Positions 18,660-27,273 of a stretch of DNA of 59,536 bases are shown piece by piece. A model generated the notes under the pieces. That model was not told where the DNA came from. It did not search any database and worked only from the letters and a program-made list of their open reading frames with translations. The stretch's first letter is position 1. Each line of letters begins with the position of its first letter. The DNA comes from Mesorhizobium sp. STM 4661. GTDB lineage: Bacteria > Pseudomonadota > Alphaproteobacteria > Rhizobiales > Rhizobiaceae. The stretch covers positions 1 to 59,536 of the forward strand of contig NZ_CAAF010000081.1 of the NCBI RefSeq assembly GCF_000359125.1, given 5' to 3'. The position numbers were made by a program, and so were the translations under genes.

Positions 18660-18780
18660 GTGGATTCGCTCATCATATCCTGTTGCCGCGGAGAAATCCT
18701 TTCTTAACCACAAACCTAAACAACATAGTGACTGTGGGATGCGATGTTGGCCGTCGGGCAATCTGAGGGTCTAATCCAGC

Positions 18781-19647
18781 ATGGTCGTTTCCCACCGGAC
18801 GGTCCGCACCGAGCAAGCGGATTTGCGCCTCAGCCAGTCGTCGGGCTTCGGCATTCCCATTGTGTTGATCCATGGCTCGGGCAGTTCGCGGGCCGTGTTC
18901 GCCCGCCAGTTCGACAGTCCTCTGGCTGCCGCCCACCGGTTGATCGCCTTCGATCTGCCCGGCCATGGTGAATCGTCCGACGCCCGCGATCCGGCAAACG
19001 CCTATACGATCGCCGGCCTTGCGCAATCGACGGCTCAGCTCCTCGACGAACTAGGGATCGACCGCGCCGTCGTTTTCGGCTGGTCGCTCGGCGGGCACGT
19101 CGCCATCGAACTCGCGAGCTTTCACCCGGTGGTCGCCGGACTGATGCTGACAGGCGCGCCGCCGGTGTCGAAAGGGCCGTTCGGCATGCTGCGTGGCTAC
19201 CATGCCCATTGGGACATGTTGCTCGCGTCCAAGAAGATCTACTCGGAACGCGATGCCGAGCGCTTCGAAACACTATGCTTCGGCGACACTGCCGATCCGT
19301 CGTTCCGCCAGGTCATCCTGCGCACCGACGGCCGGCTGCGCTCCGCTGTGACGCGCGGCATGTTCACCGGCAAGGGCGCAGACCAGAAGCAGGTGGTTGA
19401 GCAGGCCACGTTCCCGGTCGCGATCGTCAACGGCGAGAACGACCCGTTTGTCCGGCTCGGCTATTTCGAAACCTTGGCCTACGGTTCGCTGTGGGAGCAT
19501 TGCCACGTCATATCAGGTGCCGGGCATGCTCCTTTCTGGGAGCGTCCGGATCTGTTCAATCCGCTGCTGGCGCGCTTTGTCGATACAGTGGCGATGCAGG
19601 GCGCGGACGAAACCACGCTGGCGTCACGCCGAAGCCGGGCCGGCTGA
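18781..19647 (+). CDS. Alpha/beta-fold hydrolase
   Basis: 288 residues with a full alpha/beta-hydrolase core. The oxyanion loop is VLIHGSGSSRAVF, the nucleophile elbow GWSLGGH (Ser near residue 102), the acid most likely Asp in NGENDPFVRLGY, and the catalytic His in SGAGHAPFWE. The order and spacing fit esterases, haloperoxidase-like or C-C hydrolases; substrate not determinable. No signal peptide, so cytoplasmic. ATG 18781 starts after an AT-rich intergenic stretch; no clear Shine-Dalgarno. It is monocistronic, with 187 nt before the EF-G-like gene on the same strand. Confidence 0.9.
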   Translation: MVVSHRTVRTEQADLRLSQSSGFGIPIVLIHGSGSSRAVFARQFDSPLAAAHRLIAFDLPGHGESSDARDPANAYTIAGLAQSTAQLLDELGIDRAVVFGWSLGGHVAIELASFHPVVAGLMLTGAPPVSKGPFGMLRGYHAHWDMLLASKKIYSERDAERFETLCFGDTADPSFRQVILRTDGRLRSAVTRGMFTGKGADQKQVVEQATFPVAIVNGENDPFVRLGYFETLAYGSLWEHCHVISGAGHAPFWERPDLFNPLLARFVDTVAMQGADETTLASRRSRAG

Positions 19648-19834
19648 GCACCTCAACACAGGGCTATGTCCGCCCTGCGTCCGCGGCTGCGACTTTACCT
19701 CTCCCTCAAATCCCTTGCCCTCCCGGCTAACCCGTGGGACGATGCTTTCGGGTAGGTGGTGAACTAAAGCCCCGCCCGCGACGGTCGACAGGCCGGCCGC
19801 CGCTCCCAGGGAAACGCCTGAGTGGAGGTCAGTC

Positions 19835-21886
19835 ATGGGAACTCGCGCCGGAGGACGACGCACGGGACCGAAATGCATTGCCATAGTCGGTCCCTTCGCA
19901 AGCGGTAAGACGACACTTCTCGAAGCAATACTCGCCCGCGCGGGCGCCATTCCCCGCCAGAATCCCGTTTCGTCGGGAAGCACCGTTTCCGATCATTCGC
20001 CCGAGGCGCGCGCCCACGCCATGAGCGTCGAGGCGACCGTCGCCACCACCGACTTCATGGGCGAGCAACTCACCTTCGTCGATTGTCCCGGCTCCATCGA
20101 ATTCTCCTTCGAGGCCGAGCCGGTGCTGGCCGCCTGCGACATCGCCGTGGTCGTCGCGGAGGCCGATGAAAAGAAGATCCCTGCCCTGCAGCTCATCATG
20201 CGCAAGCTCGACGATCTTGGCGTGCCACGCATCCTGTTCCTGAACAAGGTCGACAAGGCGATAGCAGGCGTGCGCGACACGCTGAAGATGCTGCAGCCGG
20301 CAAGTTCGATGCCTTTGCTGCTGCGCCAGATCCCACTGCGCAAGAACGGCGTCGTCATCGGCTCGATCGATCTCGCGCTGGAGCGCGCCTATGTCTATCG
20401 CGAATATGCCGAAAGCGAGGTCGCCGAGATTCCGGGCGACGACAAGGCACGCGAGCTGGAGGCACGCTTCTCCATGCTGGAGACGCTCGCCGACCATGAC
20501 GACCAGTTGATGGAGCAGCTTCTCGAAGAGATCGAGCCGCCGAAGGACGCGATCTTCGACGACCTTGCCGCCGATCTGCGCGCCGGCGTGGTGACGCCGG
20601 TGCTGATCGGCACCGCCGAGAAGGGCAACGGCGTGCTGCGCCTGTTGAAGACGCTCCGCCATGACGCACCCGACATAGAGGCGACCCGCAAACGTCTCGG
20701 CGCACCCGATGGCAATGCTACCGTGGTCCAGGTGATGAAGACTATCCACACCGCGCATGGTGGCAAACTGTCCGTTTCGCGCATCCTCTCCGGACAGCTC
20801 GCCGACGCTTCCGAGCTCTACCTCTCGAATGGCGACACGGCAAAAGTGTCCGGCATCTACAGAATGCTCGGCAAGGACCAGACCAAGCTCACCTTGGCCA
20901 AGGCCGGCGACACAATCGCGCTCGGCAAGCTGGACGACGTCAAGACCGGCCAGACGTTGAGCTCGGCCAAGGGCGGCGTCGGGCCGCTGCTGACGCTGAC
21001 GCCGCCGCAACCGGTCTTTGCCTTCGCGCTGCGGCCGAAGGAGCGCAAGGACGAGGTCAAGATGTCGGCGGCCATCCAGCGCCTTGCCGAGGAAGATCCC
21101 TCGCTCAGCTTGCACCACAATCAGGATTCGGCCGAGACCGTGCTCTCGGGCCATGGCGAGATGCATCTGCGGGTCGTGCGCGAGCGGCTGGAAGGCAAGA
21201 ACCAGATCCCGGTCGAAGGCCATGCGCCGGCCGTGCCTTATCGCGAGACGATCCGCAAACCGGTGCAGCAGCGCGGCCGCCACAAGAAGCAGTCGGGCGG
21301 CCATGGCCAGTTCGGCGACGTGGTGATCGAGATCAAGCCGCTGCCGCGCGGCTCCGGCTTCCAGTTCACCGACACCATCACCGGCGGCGTCGTGCCGAAA
21401 ACCTATATCCAGTCGGTCGAGACCGGCGTGCGCGACTATCTGAAGTCCGGCCCGCTCGGCTTCCCTGTGGTCGATGTCGCCGTCAACCTGTCCGACGGCT
21501 CCTACCATGCGGTGGATTCGTCGGACATGGCGTTTCAGATGGCGGCGAAGCTGGCGATGAAGGAAGGCATGGCCGCCTGCTCGCCAGTGCTTCTGGAGCC
21601 GGTCATGAAGGTCGAGATCGTCACTCCCTCCGATGCGACCTCGAAGATCATTGCGCTCATCCCACAGCGGCGCGGCCAGATCCTCGGCTACGACGCGAGG
21701 CCCGATTGGCCGGGATGGGACGTCGTCGAGGCGACCATGCCGCAGGCCGAGATCGGCGACCTGATCATCGAGCTGCGTTCGGCTACCGCGGGCGTCGCCA
21801 GCTATCGTGCCGCCTTCGACCATATGGCCGAACTCACCGGCCGCCTAGCCGACGAGGCGATGAATACCAACGGCAAGGCCGCATAA
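19835..21886 (+). CDS. Elongation factor G-like translational GTPase (paralogue)
   Basis: 683 residues. The GTPase domain has a P-loop GPFASGKTTLLEAI, DxxG in FVDCPGSIEF and NKVD for guanine recognition; the switch I region (DHSPEARAHAMSVEATVA) is divergent from canonical EF-G. Later domains show VKMSAAIQRLAEEDPSLS and the EF-G domain IV/V segments QFGDVVIEIKPLPRG and PQRRGQILGY. The organism's housekeeping fusA is expected in the str operon, so this is a second type with unknown job, perhaps ribosome recycling or antibiotic response. Start ATG 19835 has GTGGAGGTC just upstream. A strong hairpin follows at 21983. Confidence 0.88.
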   Translation: MGTRAGGRRTGPKCIAIVGPFASGKTTLLEAILARAGAIPRQNPVSSGSTVSDHSPEARAHAMSVEATVATTDFMGEQLTFVDCPGSIEFSFEAEPVLAACDIAVVVAEADEKKIPALQLIMRKLDDLGVPRILFLNKVDKAIAGVRDTLKMLQPASSMPLLLRQIPLRKNGVVIGSIDLALERAYVYREYAESEVAEIPGDDKARELEARFSMLETLADHDDQLMEQLLEEIEPPKDAIFDDLAADLRAGVVTPVLIGTAEKGNGVLRLLKTLRHDAPDIEATRKRLGAPDGNATVVQVMKTIHTAHGGKLSVSRILSGQLADASELYLSNGDTAKVSGIYRMLGKDQTKLTLAKAGDTIALGKLDDVKTGQTLSSAKGGVGPLLTLTPPQPVFAFALRPKERKDEVKMSAAIQRLAEEDPSLSLHHNQDSAETVLSGHGEMHLRVVRERLEGKNQIPVEGHAPAVPYRETIRKPVQQRGRHKKQSGGHGQFGDVVIEIKPLPRGSGFQFTDTITGGVVPKTYIQSVETGVRDYLKSGPLGFPVVDVAVNLSDGSYHAVDSSDMAFQMAAKLAMKEGMAACSPVLLEPVMKVEIVTPSDATSKIIALIPQRRGQILGYDARPDWPGWDVVEATMPQAEIGDLIIELRSATAGVASYRAAFDHMAELTGRLADEAMNTNGKAA

Positions 21887-21982
21887 CATTGACGCATGTC
21901 GGCCAAAAGCATGCCCTCGGGGTTGACCGAGGGTGCGCGGCACTTTGGGATATTGCATCGAATGGCGAGGGCACGAGGAAAC

Positions 21983-22005
21983 GGCGTCCGGATGATCCGG
22001 ACGCC
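21983..22005. terminator. 23-nt palindrome after the EF-G-like gene
   Basis: GGCGTCCGGAT and ATCCGGACGCC (11 bp each) are perfect inverted copies around one base, about 97 nt after the stop codon. A likely 3' hairpin for the EF-G-like transcript, but with no T run after it. Confidence 0.5.
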
Positions 22006-22201
22006 GCTCTCTTGCGGACCGTCTTCGTGGGAGGCGAAACGGCAGGTCCGCCGCACTTGCCGCCAGCCCCTGATGGCTTGGCGGTGGAATTGGTTCGGAC
22101 GCGGTAGCCGCCTGAGCCCGGATCGTCCGAGTGATGCCCCCATCTCCCGCACGAACCACACCGCGTCCTATGATTTGCTTACTCGATACAACGTGTCTGC
22201 A

Positions 22202-22224
22202 ACATGTTACCTAGGGTTACATGT
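22202..22224. promoter_or_regulatory. Imperfect palindrome ACATGT-N11-ACATGT
   Basis: ACATGT at 22202-22207 and 22219-22224 surround a TACCTAGGGTT core that is itself nearly symmetric. It sits between the EF-G-like gene and the end of the small RNA, with no obvious target promoter. Confidence 0.3.
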
Positions 22225-22279
22225 GACTGTTACGCGATAATTTCGGTCGGTTTTTCAGAGCACTGCGGATTTCGGGCAA

Positions 22280-22389
22280 CAAAAAAGCCGGATCAACGAA
22301 GATCCGGCTGAGTTTGATTGGAAGTGCCTGTTAAGGCTAACCTCCAGAGGGGAACACTCAAGGGCGCTAATGGGAGGAGAACGCGCCCA
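22280..22389 (-). ncRNA. abcR: AbcR-type (alpha-r15) small regulatory RNA
   Basis: A complete minus-strand small RNA unit of about 110 nt. The 5' hairpin is GGGCGC/GCGCCC (22362-22367 and 22383-22388) with a 15-nt loop that reads TCTCCTCCCATT on the RNA strand, containing CTCCCA. It is followed by a GTTCCCCTC segment, and ends in a terminator AGCCGGATC/GATCCGGCT (22286-22294 and 22301-22309) with a run of T. Exposed CTCCC and TTCCCC can pair with ribosome-binding sites. In other rhizobia AbcR RNAs repress many ABC-transporter substrate-binding protein mRNAs with Hfq. Location supports the call: the lsrB-trxB-Lrp group lies next to it, as at the S. meliloti alpha-r15 locus. Only one copy is seen here, while several relatives have two. 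Confidence 0.75.
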
Positions 22390-22395
22390 GGAGAT

Positions 22396-22424
22396 GATCT
22401 ACATATGTGCTCATCATGCTCAAG
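22396..22424 (-). promoter_or_regulatory. Promoter of the AbcR-type small RNA
   Basis: On the minus strand CTTGAG (22424-22419) and TAGATC (22401-22396) are 17 bp apart, close to the rhizobial consensus. It places the RNA start about 7 nt further on, at the foot of the first hairpin. The related regulator VtlR/LsrB activates an abcR gene in Brucella and Agrobacterium; T-N11-A LysR sites upstream could be looked for. Confidence 0.65.
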
Positions 22425-22658
22425 AAACAAGCATCTATTTTGCAACACTCGCATGCAAAAAGAGGCAGGCTGTGGTCTAACCCATTCCTTGGGCCCATAG
22501 GACCAGCAGAATCGTCGAAATGCAGCGCGTCGCGAGCCGGAATCGCAGCAGGAGAAGCGAATCGGAATTGATTCCCGGCCGAAACGCGGAAAACGCCGAA
22601 TGGCGTGGAATCGGGCAGTCCGCGTTCATTTTTACGGCAATCGGGCAAGGAGGCATCA

Positions 22659-23156
22659 GTGCGGACACGTCAGGCGATCGCCGGCAGCGCGCTGTTCTTC
22701 GTTGCAGCCCCCGGCGTGGTCGCGGGACTGATGCCCTGGCTGCTGACCGATCGTTATCGTCTGCCATGGTCGACCGTGCCCGGCTTCGTGCCGATCGGCT
22801 GGGTCCTGATCGCCACCGCCGCGGCCTTGCTGCTTCATGCCTTTGCTCGCTTTGCCCTGGAGGGCCTGGGCACACCCGCCCCGGTTGCGCCAACCGAGAG
22901 ACTGGTCGTCGGCGGCATCTACCGCTATGTCCGCAACCCGATGTATGTGGCGGTGCTGTCGATCGTCCTCGGCCAGGCGTTGCTGTTTTCGAGCTGGGCT
23001 CTCGTCGCCTACGCCGCCATCGCCGGCACCGCCATGGTCTCGTTCGTGAAGCTTCATGAGGAGCCGACGCTTGCCCGCCGCTACGGCGCTGAATACGATG
23101 CCTACCGGCGCGCCGTGCCCGGCTGGCTACCCCGCCTGACACCGTGGCGCGGCTGA
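22659..23156 (+). CDS. Membrane methyltransferase-like protein (ICMT/PEMT family)
   Basis: 165 residues starting at GTG 22659: AAGGAGG lies 6 nt upstream, which settles the start over an earlier one at 22605. About four membrane helices, with the family signature VVGGIYRYVRNPMYVAVLSI and a C-terminal EEPTLARRYGAEYDAYRR segment that contributes to SAM binding. Bacterial members methylate isoprenylcysteine-like or lipid substrates, mostly unidentified. It is related in fold to the protein at 17956-18534 but the sequences are quite different. Convergent with lsrB. Confidence 0.87.
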   Translation: MRTRQAIAGSALFFVAAPGVVAGLMPWLLTDRYRLPWSTVPGFVPIGWVLIATAAALLLHAFARFALEGLGTPAPVAPTERLVVGGIYRYVRNPMYVAVLSIVLGQALLFSSWALVAYAAIAGTAMVSFVKLHEEPTLARRYGAEYDAYRRAVPGWLPRLTPWRG

Positions 23157-23235
23157 GCCCGAAAAACGAAAGCGCTTCATTTCAGGGAATGTCTAGATTC
23201 AGGTCAGGCCGGCCTCATCTGAATATCGGCACACA

Positions 23236-24132
23236 CTAGAATGACCAGCTTCGGGCCTTGGCTATAATGAAATCGCGAAAAACATGCAGCTTCGCCTGAT
23301 TCTTCATCGCATCGGGATAGGCGAAATATGTGTCGAAGGACGGCACCTCGGTCTCTGGCAACAATTGCACCAGTCCCGAATCCTTGGAGATAACATAGTC
23401 GGGCAGCATGGCGATGCCGGCGCCGCCCTGCACCGCGCGCTTGATCGACAATATGTCGTTAATCTGCAGTGTCGGCACCCTTTGCCCGCCCTCGAAATCG
23501 CCGACCGTCTCCAGCCAGTTCAATTCCGACAGATGCGCGGGCACCGGCACGCCGAAGGTGACGATGCGATGGCTCTTCAGCTCGGAGATCGAAGCCGGCT
23601 TGCCAAATTTGTCGATATAGGACGGTGCCGCGTAGAGATGGAAATGCACCGTGAACAGGCGGCGTTGGATAAGGTCCGGCTGCTGCGGCTGGCGCAGCCG
23701 AATGGCGCAGTCGGCCTGGCGCATGGTGAGGTCGAGCTCCTCGTTCGCCAGGATGAGCTGCAGGCTGACCTCGGGATAGAGCTCGATGAATTCCTGCACG
23801 CGTTCGGTCAGCCAGCCGGCGCCCAGCCCCACCGTGGTCGTCACCCTGAGCACGCCGGAAGGCCTGTCCTTGGTCTCGGTCAGCCGTGACTTGATCGTCT
23901 CAAGCTTCATCAGCACGTCATGCGCCGTGCGGAACAGCATCTCGCCCTGCTCGGTCAGCACCAGACCGCGGGCGTGACGGTTGAACAGCGGCACACCGAC
24001 GTCATGTTCGAGCGCGCTGACCTGCCGCGAGATCGCCGATTGCGACAAATGCAGGGTCTCGGCCGCATGGGTAAACGACCCAGCTTCCGCCGCGGCGTGA
24101 AACACGCGTAGCTTGTCCCAGTCCAGCGCCAT
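23236..24132 (-). CDS. lsrB: LysR-type regulator LsrB/VtlR
   Basis: 298 residues: an N-terminal winged helix (LRVFHAAAEAGSFTHAAETL, then SQSAISRQVSALE) and a LysR substrate-binding domain (about 90-290). The adjacent trxB and the nearby AbcR-type RNA identify it as the orthologue of Sinorhizobium LsrB and Agrobacterium/Brucella VtlR, which control LPS and redox genes and small RNAs. S. meliloti LsrB senses redox state through Cys residues; here I see a single candidate, Cys in RQADCAIRL. ATG 24132 is the family start. It is in the same direction as trxB (113 nt apart) and may be read through from it. Confidence 0.88.
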   Translation of the reverse strand: MALDWDKLRVFHAAAEAGSFTHAAETLHLSQSAISRQVSALEHDVGVPLFNRHARGLVLTEQGEMLFRTAHDVLMKLETIKSRLTETKDRPSGVLRVTTTVGLGAGWLTERVQEFIELYPEVSLQLILANEELDLTMRQADCAIRLRQPQQPDLIQRRLFTVHFHLYAAPSYIDKFGKPASISELKSHRIVTFGVPVPAHLSELNWLETVGDFEGGQRVPTLQINDILSIKRAVQGGAGIAMLPDYVISKDSGLVQLLPETEVPSFDTYFAYPDAMKNQAKLHVFRDFIIAKARSWSF

Positions 24133-24245
24133 GATTCCCCTCGTGCTTTCTTTGGCGTCTGCGCGTTCTTAACGTCTGCCCACTCTTAGCGTCTGGAAGT
24201 AAAATCAGGCTTTTGCACGGCTTTTCTCAGCCGCTTCTTGAACTT

Positions 24246-25220
24246 TTACTCCGCCGCTTCGCGGTGAACCTCTATACCGGCGAGATATTTTTCCGCCTCG
24301 AGCGCGGCCATGCAGCCAAGTCCAGCCGCCGTTACCGCCTGGCGGTAGATGTCGTCGGTCACGTCGCCGGCGGCGAACACGCCCGGCACGTCGGTGCGGG
24401 TCGAATTCGGTGCCGTCCACAAATAGCCATTCGGCTTCTGCTTCAGCTTGCCGGCGAACAGCTCGACCGCCGGCGCATGGCCGATCGCCACGAACACGCC
24501 GTCGACCTTGAGATGCGTCACCTCACCGGTTGCCACATTGCGCAGCTTCAGCCCTTCGACCGACGGCGGCAGCGGCATCTTGCCGGGCTGGCCGGTGATC
24601 TCGTCGACGACCGTGTCCCAGATGACGCGGACATTGTCCTTCTTGAACAGCCGCTCGCGCAGGATGCGCTCGGCGCGGAAATCGCTACGCCGGTGAATGA
24701 CCGTCACGCTCTTTGCCAGGTTGGAAAGGTAGAGCGCCTCCTCCACCGCCGAATTGCCGCCGCCGATCACCGCGACATCCTTGCCGCGATAGAAGAAACC
24801 GTCGCAGGTGGCGCAGGCCGACACGCCGAAGCCCATGAAAGTCTGTTCGCTCGGGATGCCCAGCCATTTCGCCTGCGCGCCGGTGGCGATGATCAAGGCG
24901 TCGGCGGTATAAAGGGTGCCGGAATCGCCCTTGGCGCGGAACGGCCGCACATTGAGATCGACCTCGGTGATGATGTCGTTGATGATGTCGGTGCCGACAT
25001 GCTCAGCCTGTTTCAGCATTTGTTCCATCAGCCACGGACCCTGGATCGGATCGGCGAAGCCGGGATAGTTTTCGACATCGGTGGTGATCATCAACTGGCC
25101 ACCCTGCTGCAGGCCGGCGACCAGCATGGGCTTCAGCATGGCTCGGGCAGCGTAGATCGCCGCCGTATAGCCGGCGGGACCGGAGCCGATGATGAGAACG
25201 GGTGCGTGCTTGGTGGTCAT
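24246..25220 (-). CDS. trxB: Thioredoxin-disulfide reductase
   Basis: An FAD enzyme that uses NADPH to reduce thioredoxin. 324 residues, the normal low-molecular-weight length. Features: the FAD-binding Rossmann motif GSGPAGYTAAIYAAR near residue 12, the redox-active CATC in VSACATCDGFFYRGK (about 135-138), the NADP-binding GGGNSAVEEALYL, and the second FAD motif VFAAGDVTDDIYRQAVTAAG. All catalytic elements are intact. It is divergent from the Lrp-type regulator with 252 nt between them, and precedes lsrB in the same direction. Confidence 0.97.
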   Translation of the reverse strand: MTTKHAPVLIIGSGPAGYTAAIYAARAMLKPMLVAGLQQGGQLMITTDVENYPGFADPIQGPWLMEQMLKQAEHVGTDIINDIITEVDLNVRPFRAKGDSGTLYTADALIIATGAQAKWLGIPSEQTFMGFGVSACATCDGFFYRGKDVAVIGGGNSAVEEALYLSNLAKSVTVIHRRSDFRAERILRERLFKKDNVRVIWDTVVDEITGQPGKMPLPPSVEGLKLRNVATGEVTHLKVDGVFVAIGHAPAVELFAGKLKQKPNGYLWTAPNSTRTDVPGVFAAGDVTDDIYRQAVTAAGLGCMAALEAEKYLAGIEVHREAAE

Positions 25221-25472
25221 AGCAGGGCTTTCACAACAACCGGACGCGAATGGGCGTCCGGCACAGGGAGCGATATCGCGCCTAATCTAGGTGTTGCGGA
25301 CGACGCCAGCAAGACGACCTGACCTTCGTCCCCGGAAAGCTTCGGCGCGAACAGACGATCCATGAACATCTTGCGCGGTGACTGTGAGAAAATCGCCGAT
25401 TGATGCGAGATACCGAAGTCGTTTAATTGCAAGATCACGAAAGATTCTTGCGCGAAGCGCCGAAGGGTATCC

Positions 25473-25943
25473 ATGCCGCTCAAAGCCGATCTCGACGCCA
25501 TCGACTGGAAGATCCTGCGCGAGCTTCAGCAGGACGGGCGCATGACCAATGTCGAACTGTCCAGCCGCGTCGGCATTTCGGCGCCGCCATGCCTGCGCCG
25601 CGTCAGGCGGCTGGAAGAGGCCGGCATCATCCGCGGCTACCGCGCGCTGCTCAACGCGCCGGCACTCGGCATGGACGTCGTCGCCTTCTGCCTTATCGGC
25701 CTGCATCACCAGGCCGATGCCGAGCTCAAGACCTTCGCCGAACGCACGCGCGGCTGGCCGATCGTGCGCGACGCCTGGATGGTGTCGGGTGAATCCGACT
25801 TCCTGCTGCATTGCGTGGCGAGCGATCTCGGCGCCTTCCAGACCTTCGTCATCGAGCAACTGGCCTCGGCGCCGAATGTCGACACAGTACGCACTGCGCT
25901 GACCATCCGCCGCGTCAAGGATGAAGGTCTGGTGGCGTTCTAG
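25473..25943 (+). CDS. Lrp/AsnC family transcriptional regulator
   Basis: 156 residues, standard for the family. The N-terminal helix-turn-helix (DWKILRELQQDGRMTNVELS, then GISAPPCLRRVRRLEEAGII) is followed by the RAM effector-binding domain (about 68-150, with MVSGESDFLLHCVASDLG near 108). The family forms octamers that respond to amino acids. It resembles the Lrp gene that neighbours the LPS-core region in S. meliloti. AAGGG 6 nt upstream supports ATG 25473. Divergent from trxB; convergent with the heptose operon. Confidence 0.93.
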   Translation: MPLKADLDAIDWKILRELQQDGRMTNVELSSRVGISAPPCLRRVRRLEEAGIIRGYRALLNAPALGMDVVAFCLIGLHHQADAELKTFAERTRGWPIVRDAWMVSGESDFLLHCVASDLGAFQTFVIEQLASAPNVDTVRTALTIRRVKDEGLVAF

Positions 25944-26053
25944 GCTTGAGTGGATTGCCGATTTGGGAGCATCGGCATCGCAAACTAAGAACCGACGTTG
26001 AAAGACAACAAAAACAATGACGTATGGCGGGATGCTATCTGGTTGGAGCGAGG

Positions 26054-26701
26054 TTATAGCGCCTCGATGGCCGCCAGCAAACTGGTCATGTCGTTGCGGT
26101 CGTGCAGGCGCATGGTGCTGAACCCGCCTTGATTGGACGCCTCGCCATCCACCAGCCAGCCCCGCGACAGGCCGGCGCGCCGCCCCGCTTCCATATCCGC
26201 CGGCTTGTCGCCAACGATGAGCGAGCGCTTGAGATCGAGCCCAAGATGCTTCGCTGCCTCAAGCAACATGCCCGGATTGGGCTTGCGCATCGGGTGGTCG
26301 GCGATGGCCAGCGACCCTGTACCCGCCTCGTGATAGGCGCAGGCAACAACCATATCGACAAACCCGTTGCTGCCCCGCAGCAAGTCGAGCACGCGAGCGT
26401 TGACTGCAGCGAAAACGCTCCAGCCGAAATAGCCGCGCGCGATGCCGGACTGGTTGGTCACCACGACGACCGGAACATTGGCCCCGTTGGCGGCCTCGAT
26501 CACCGGGACGATGTCGCCGCGCAGCACAATGTCCGCCGGATCGCTGGGATAGTCGGTATCGACATTGATGGTGCCGTCGCGGTCGAGGAACAGCGCCGGC
26601 CTGCCGGCCGGAAAGATCTTGCTGCCAATCCGCTTGACCCACAGGCCCGGCTCTTCCAGCGGGTATGGGTTCGGCGTCCCGATGGCGCCCATATCAGCCA
26701 T
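26054..26701 (-). CDS. gmhB: D-glycero-D-manno-heptose 1,7-bisphosphate phosphatase
   Basis: Removes the C7 phosphate from heptose 1,7-bisphosphate, the step between the two HldE activities. 215 residues of the HAD-IIIA type: motif I ALFLDRDGTINVDTDYP (catalytic Asp pair), motif II VVVTNQSGIARGYF, motif III RKPNPGMLL, and motif IV LIVGDKPADMEAGRRAG. The Cys/His zinc loop of E. coli GmhB is not obvious, only CAYHEAGTG remains; zinc-free GmhB exist. It overlaps the end of gmhA by 8 nt, the third gene of the minus-strand heptose operon. Confidence 0.9.
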   Translation of the reverse strand: MADMGAIGTPNPYPLEEPGLWVKRIGSKIFPAGRPALFLDRDGTINVDTDYPSDPADIVLRGDIVPVIEAANGANVPVVVVTNQSGIARGYFGWSVFAAVNARVLDLLRGSNGFVDMVVACAYHEAGTGSLAIADHPMRKPNPGMLLEAAKHLGLDLKRSLIVGDKPADMEAGRRAGLSRGWLVDGEASNQGGFSTMRLHDRNDMTSLLAAIEAL

Positions 26702-27266
26702 CGCTGAGGCGCGCTTCGACCATTTCGCACAGATGATGATAGAGGCACAGATGCCCCTGCTGGATGATCGGCGTCGAAGTCGAAGGCACGTTGAGCAGGA
26801 TGTCGGAAAGCGGCTTGAGCTTGCCGCCGGTATCGCCGGTCAGGCTGATCACCGTCATCTCCATCATGCGCGCCTGTTCGGCGGCGGCGAGAATGCTCGG
26901 CGAATTGCCGCTGGTCGAGATGGCGAGCAGCACAGCACCCGCCGCGCCATGCGCCTCGACCTGGCGCGAAAACACCGTGTCGAAACCATAGTCATTGCCC
27001 CAGGCGGTCAGCACCGCCGCATTGGCCGGCAGCGCGATGACGTTGTAGGCCTTGCGCTCCTTCAGGAAACGACCGACGAGCTCGCCGGCGATATGGATGG
27101 CGTCGCTGGCGGAGCCGCCATTGCCGGCTATCAAAAGTGCCTTCCCCGACGAAAGTGCGGCGACGACGGCACTCACCGCGCGCTCCATTTCGCCGGTGAG
27201 GTCGCGCTCGACCATCGCCGAGATCGCGGTCGCCGAGCGAGCCAGATAATCGTTCAGTTCGGACAT
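26694..27266 (-). CDS. gmhA: Sedoheptulose-7-phosphate isomerase
   Basis: First step of ADP-heptose synthesis: sedoheptulose 7-phosphate to D-glycero-D-manno-heptose 7-phosphate. 190 residues from ATG 27266, which has GAGGA 5 nt upstream; the longer frame overlaps hldE. The SIS domain motifs are clear: LIAGNGGSASDAIHIAGELV (phosphosugar loop and metal-site residues) and AISTSGNSPSILAAAEQAR. The terminal QQGHLCLYHHLCEMVE provides conserved His and Glu. It starts 7 nt after hldE ends. Confidence 0.94.
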   Translation of the reverse strand: MSELNDYLARSATAISAMVERDLTGEMERAVSAVVAALSSGKALLIAGNGGSASDAIHIAGELVGRFLKERKAYNVIALPANAAVLTAWGNDYGFDTVFSRQVEAHGAAGAVLLAISTSGNSPSILAAAEQARMMEMTVISLTGDTGGKLKPLSDILLNVPSTSTPIIQQGHLCLYHHLCEMVEARLSDG

Positions 27267-27273
27267 GAATTCC

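Noticed and set aside
19829..21823. 664-codon open frame on the minus strand opposite the EF-G-like gene
   Set aside because: A shadow of the real gene; composition rich in His, Arg, Gly and no motifs.
22040..22140. Similarity with 50840-50940 (CTGATGGCTTGGCGGTGGAA compared with CTCATGGCATGGCGGTTGAA)
   Set aside because: Short, with differing flanks; maybe a dispersed repeat, but I cannot show ends or more copies.
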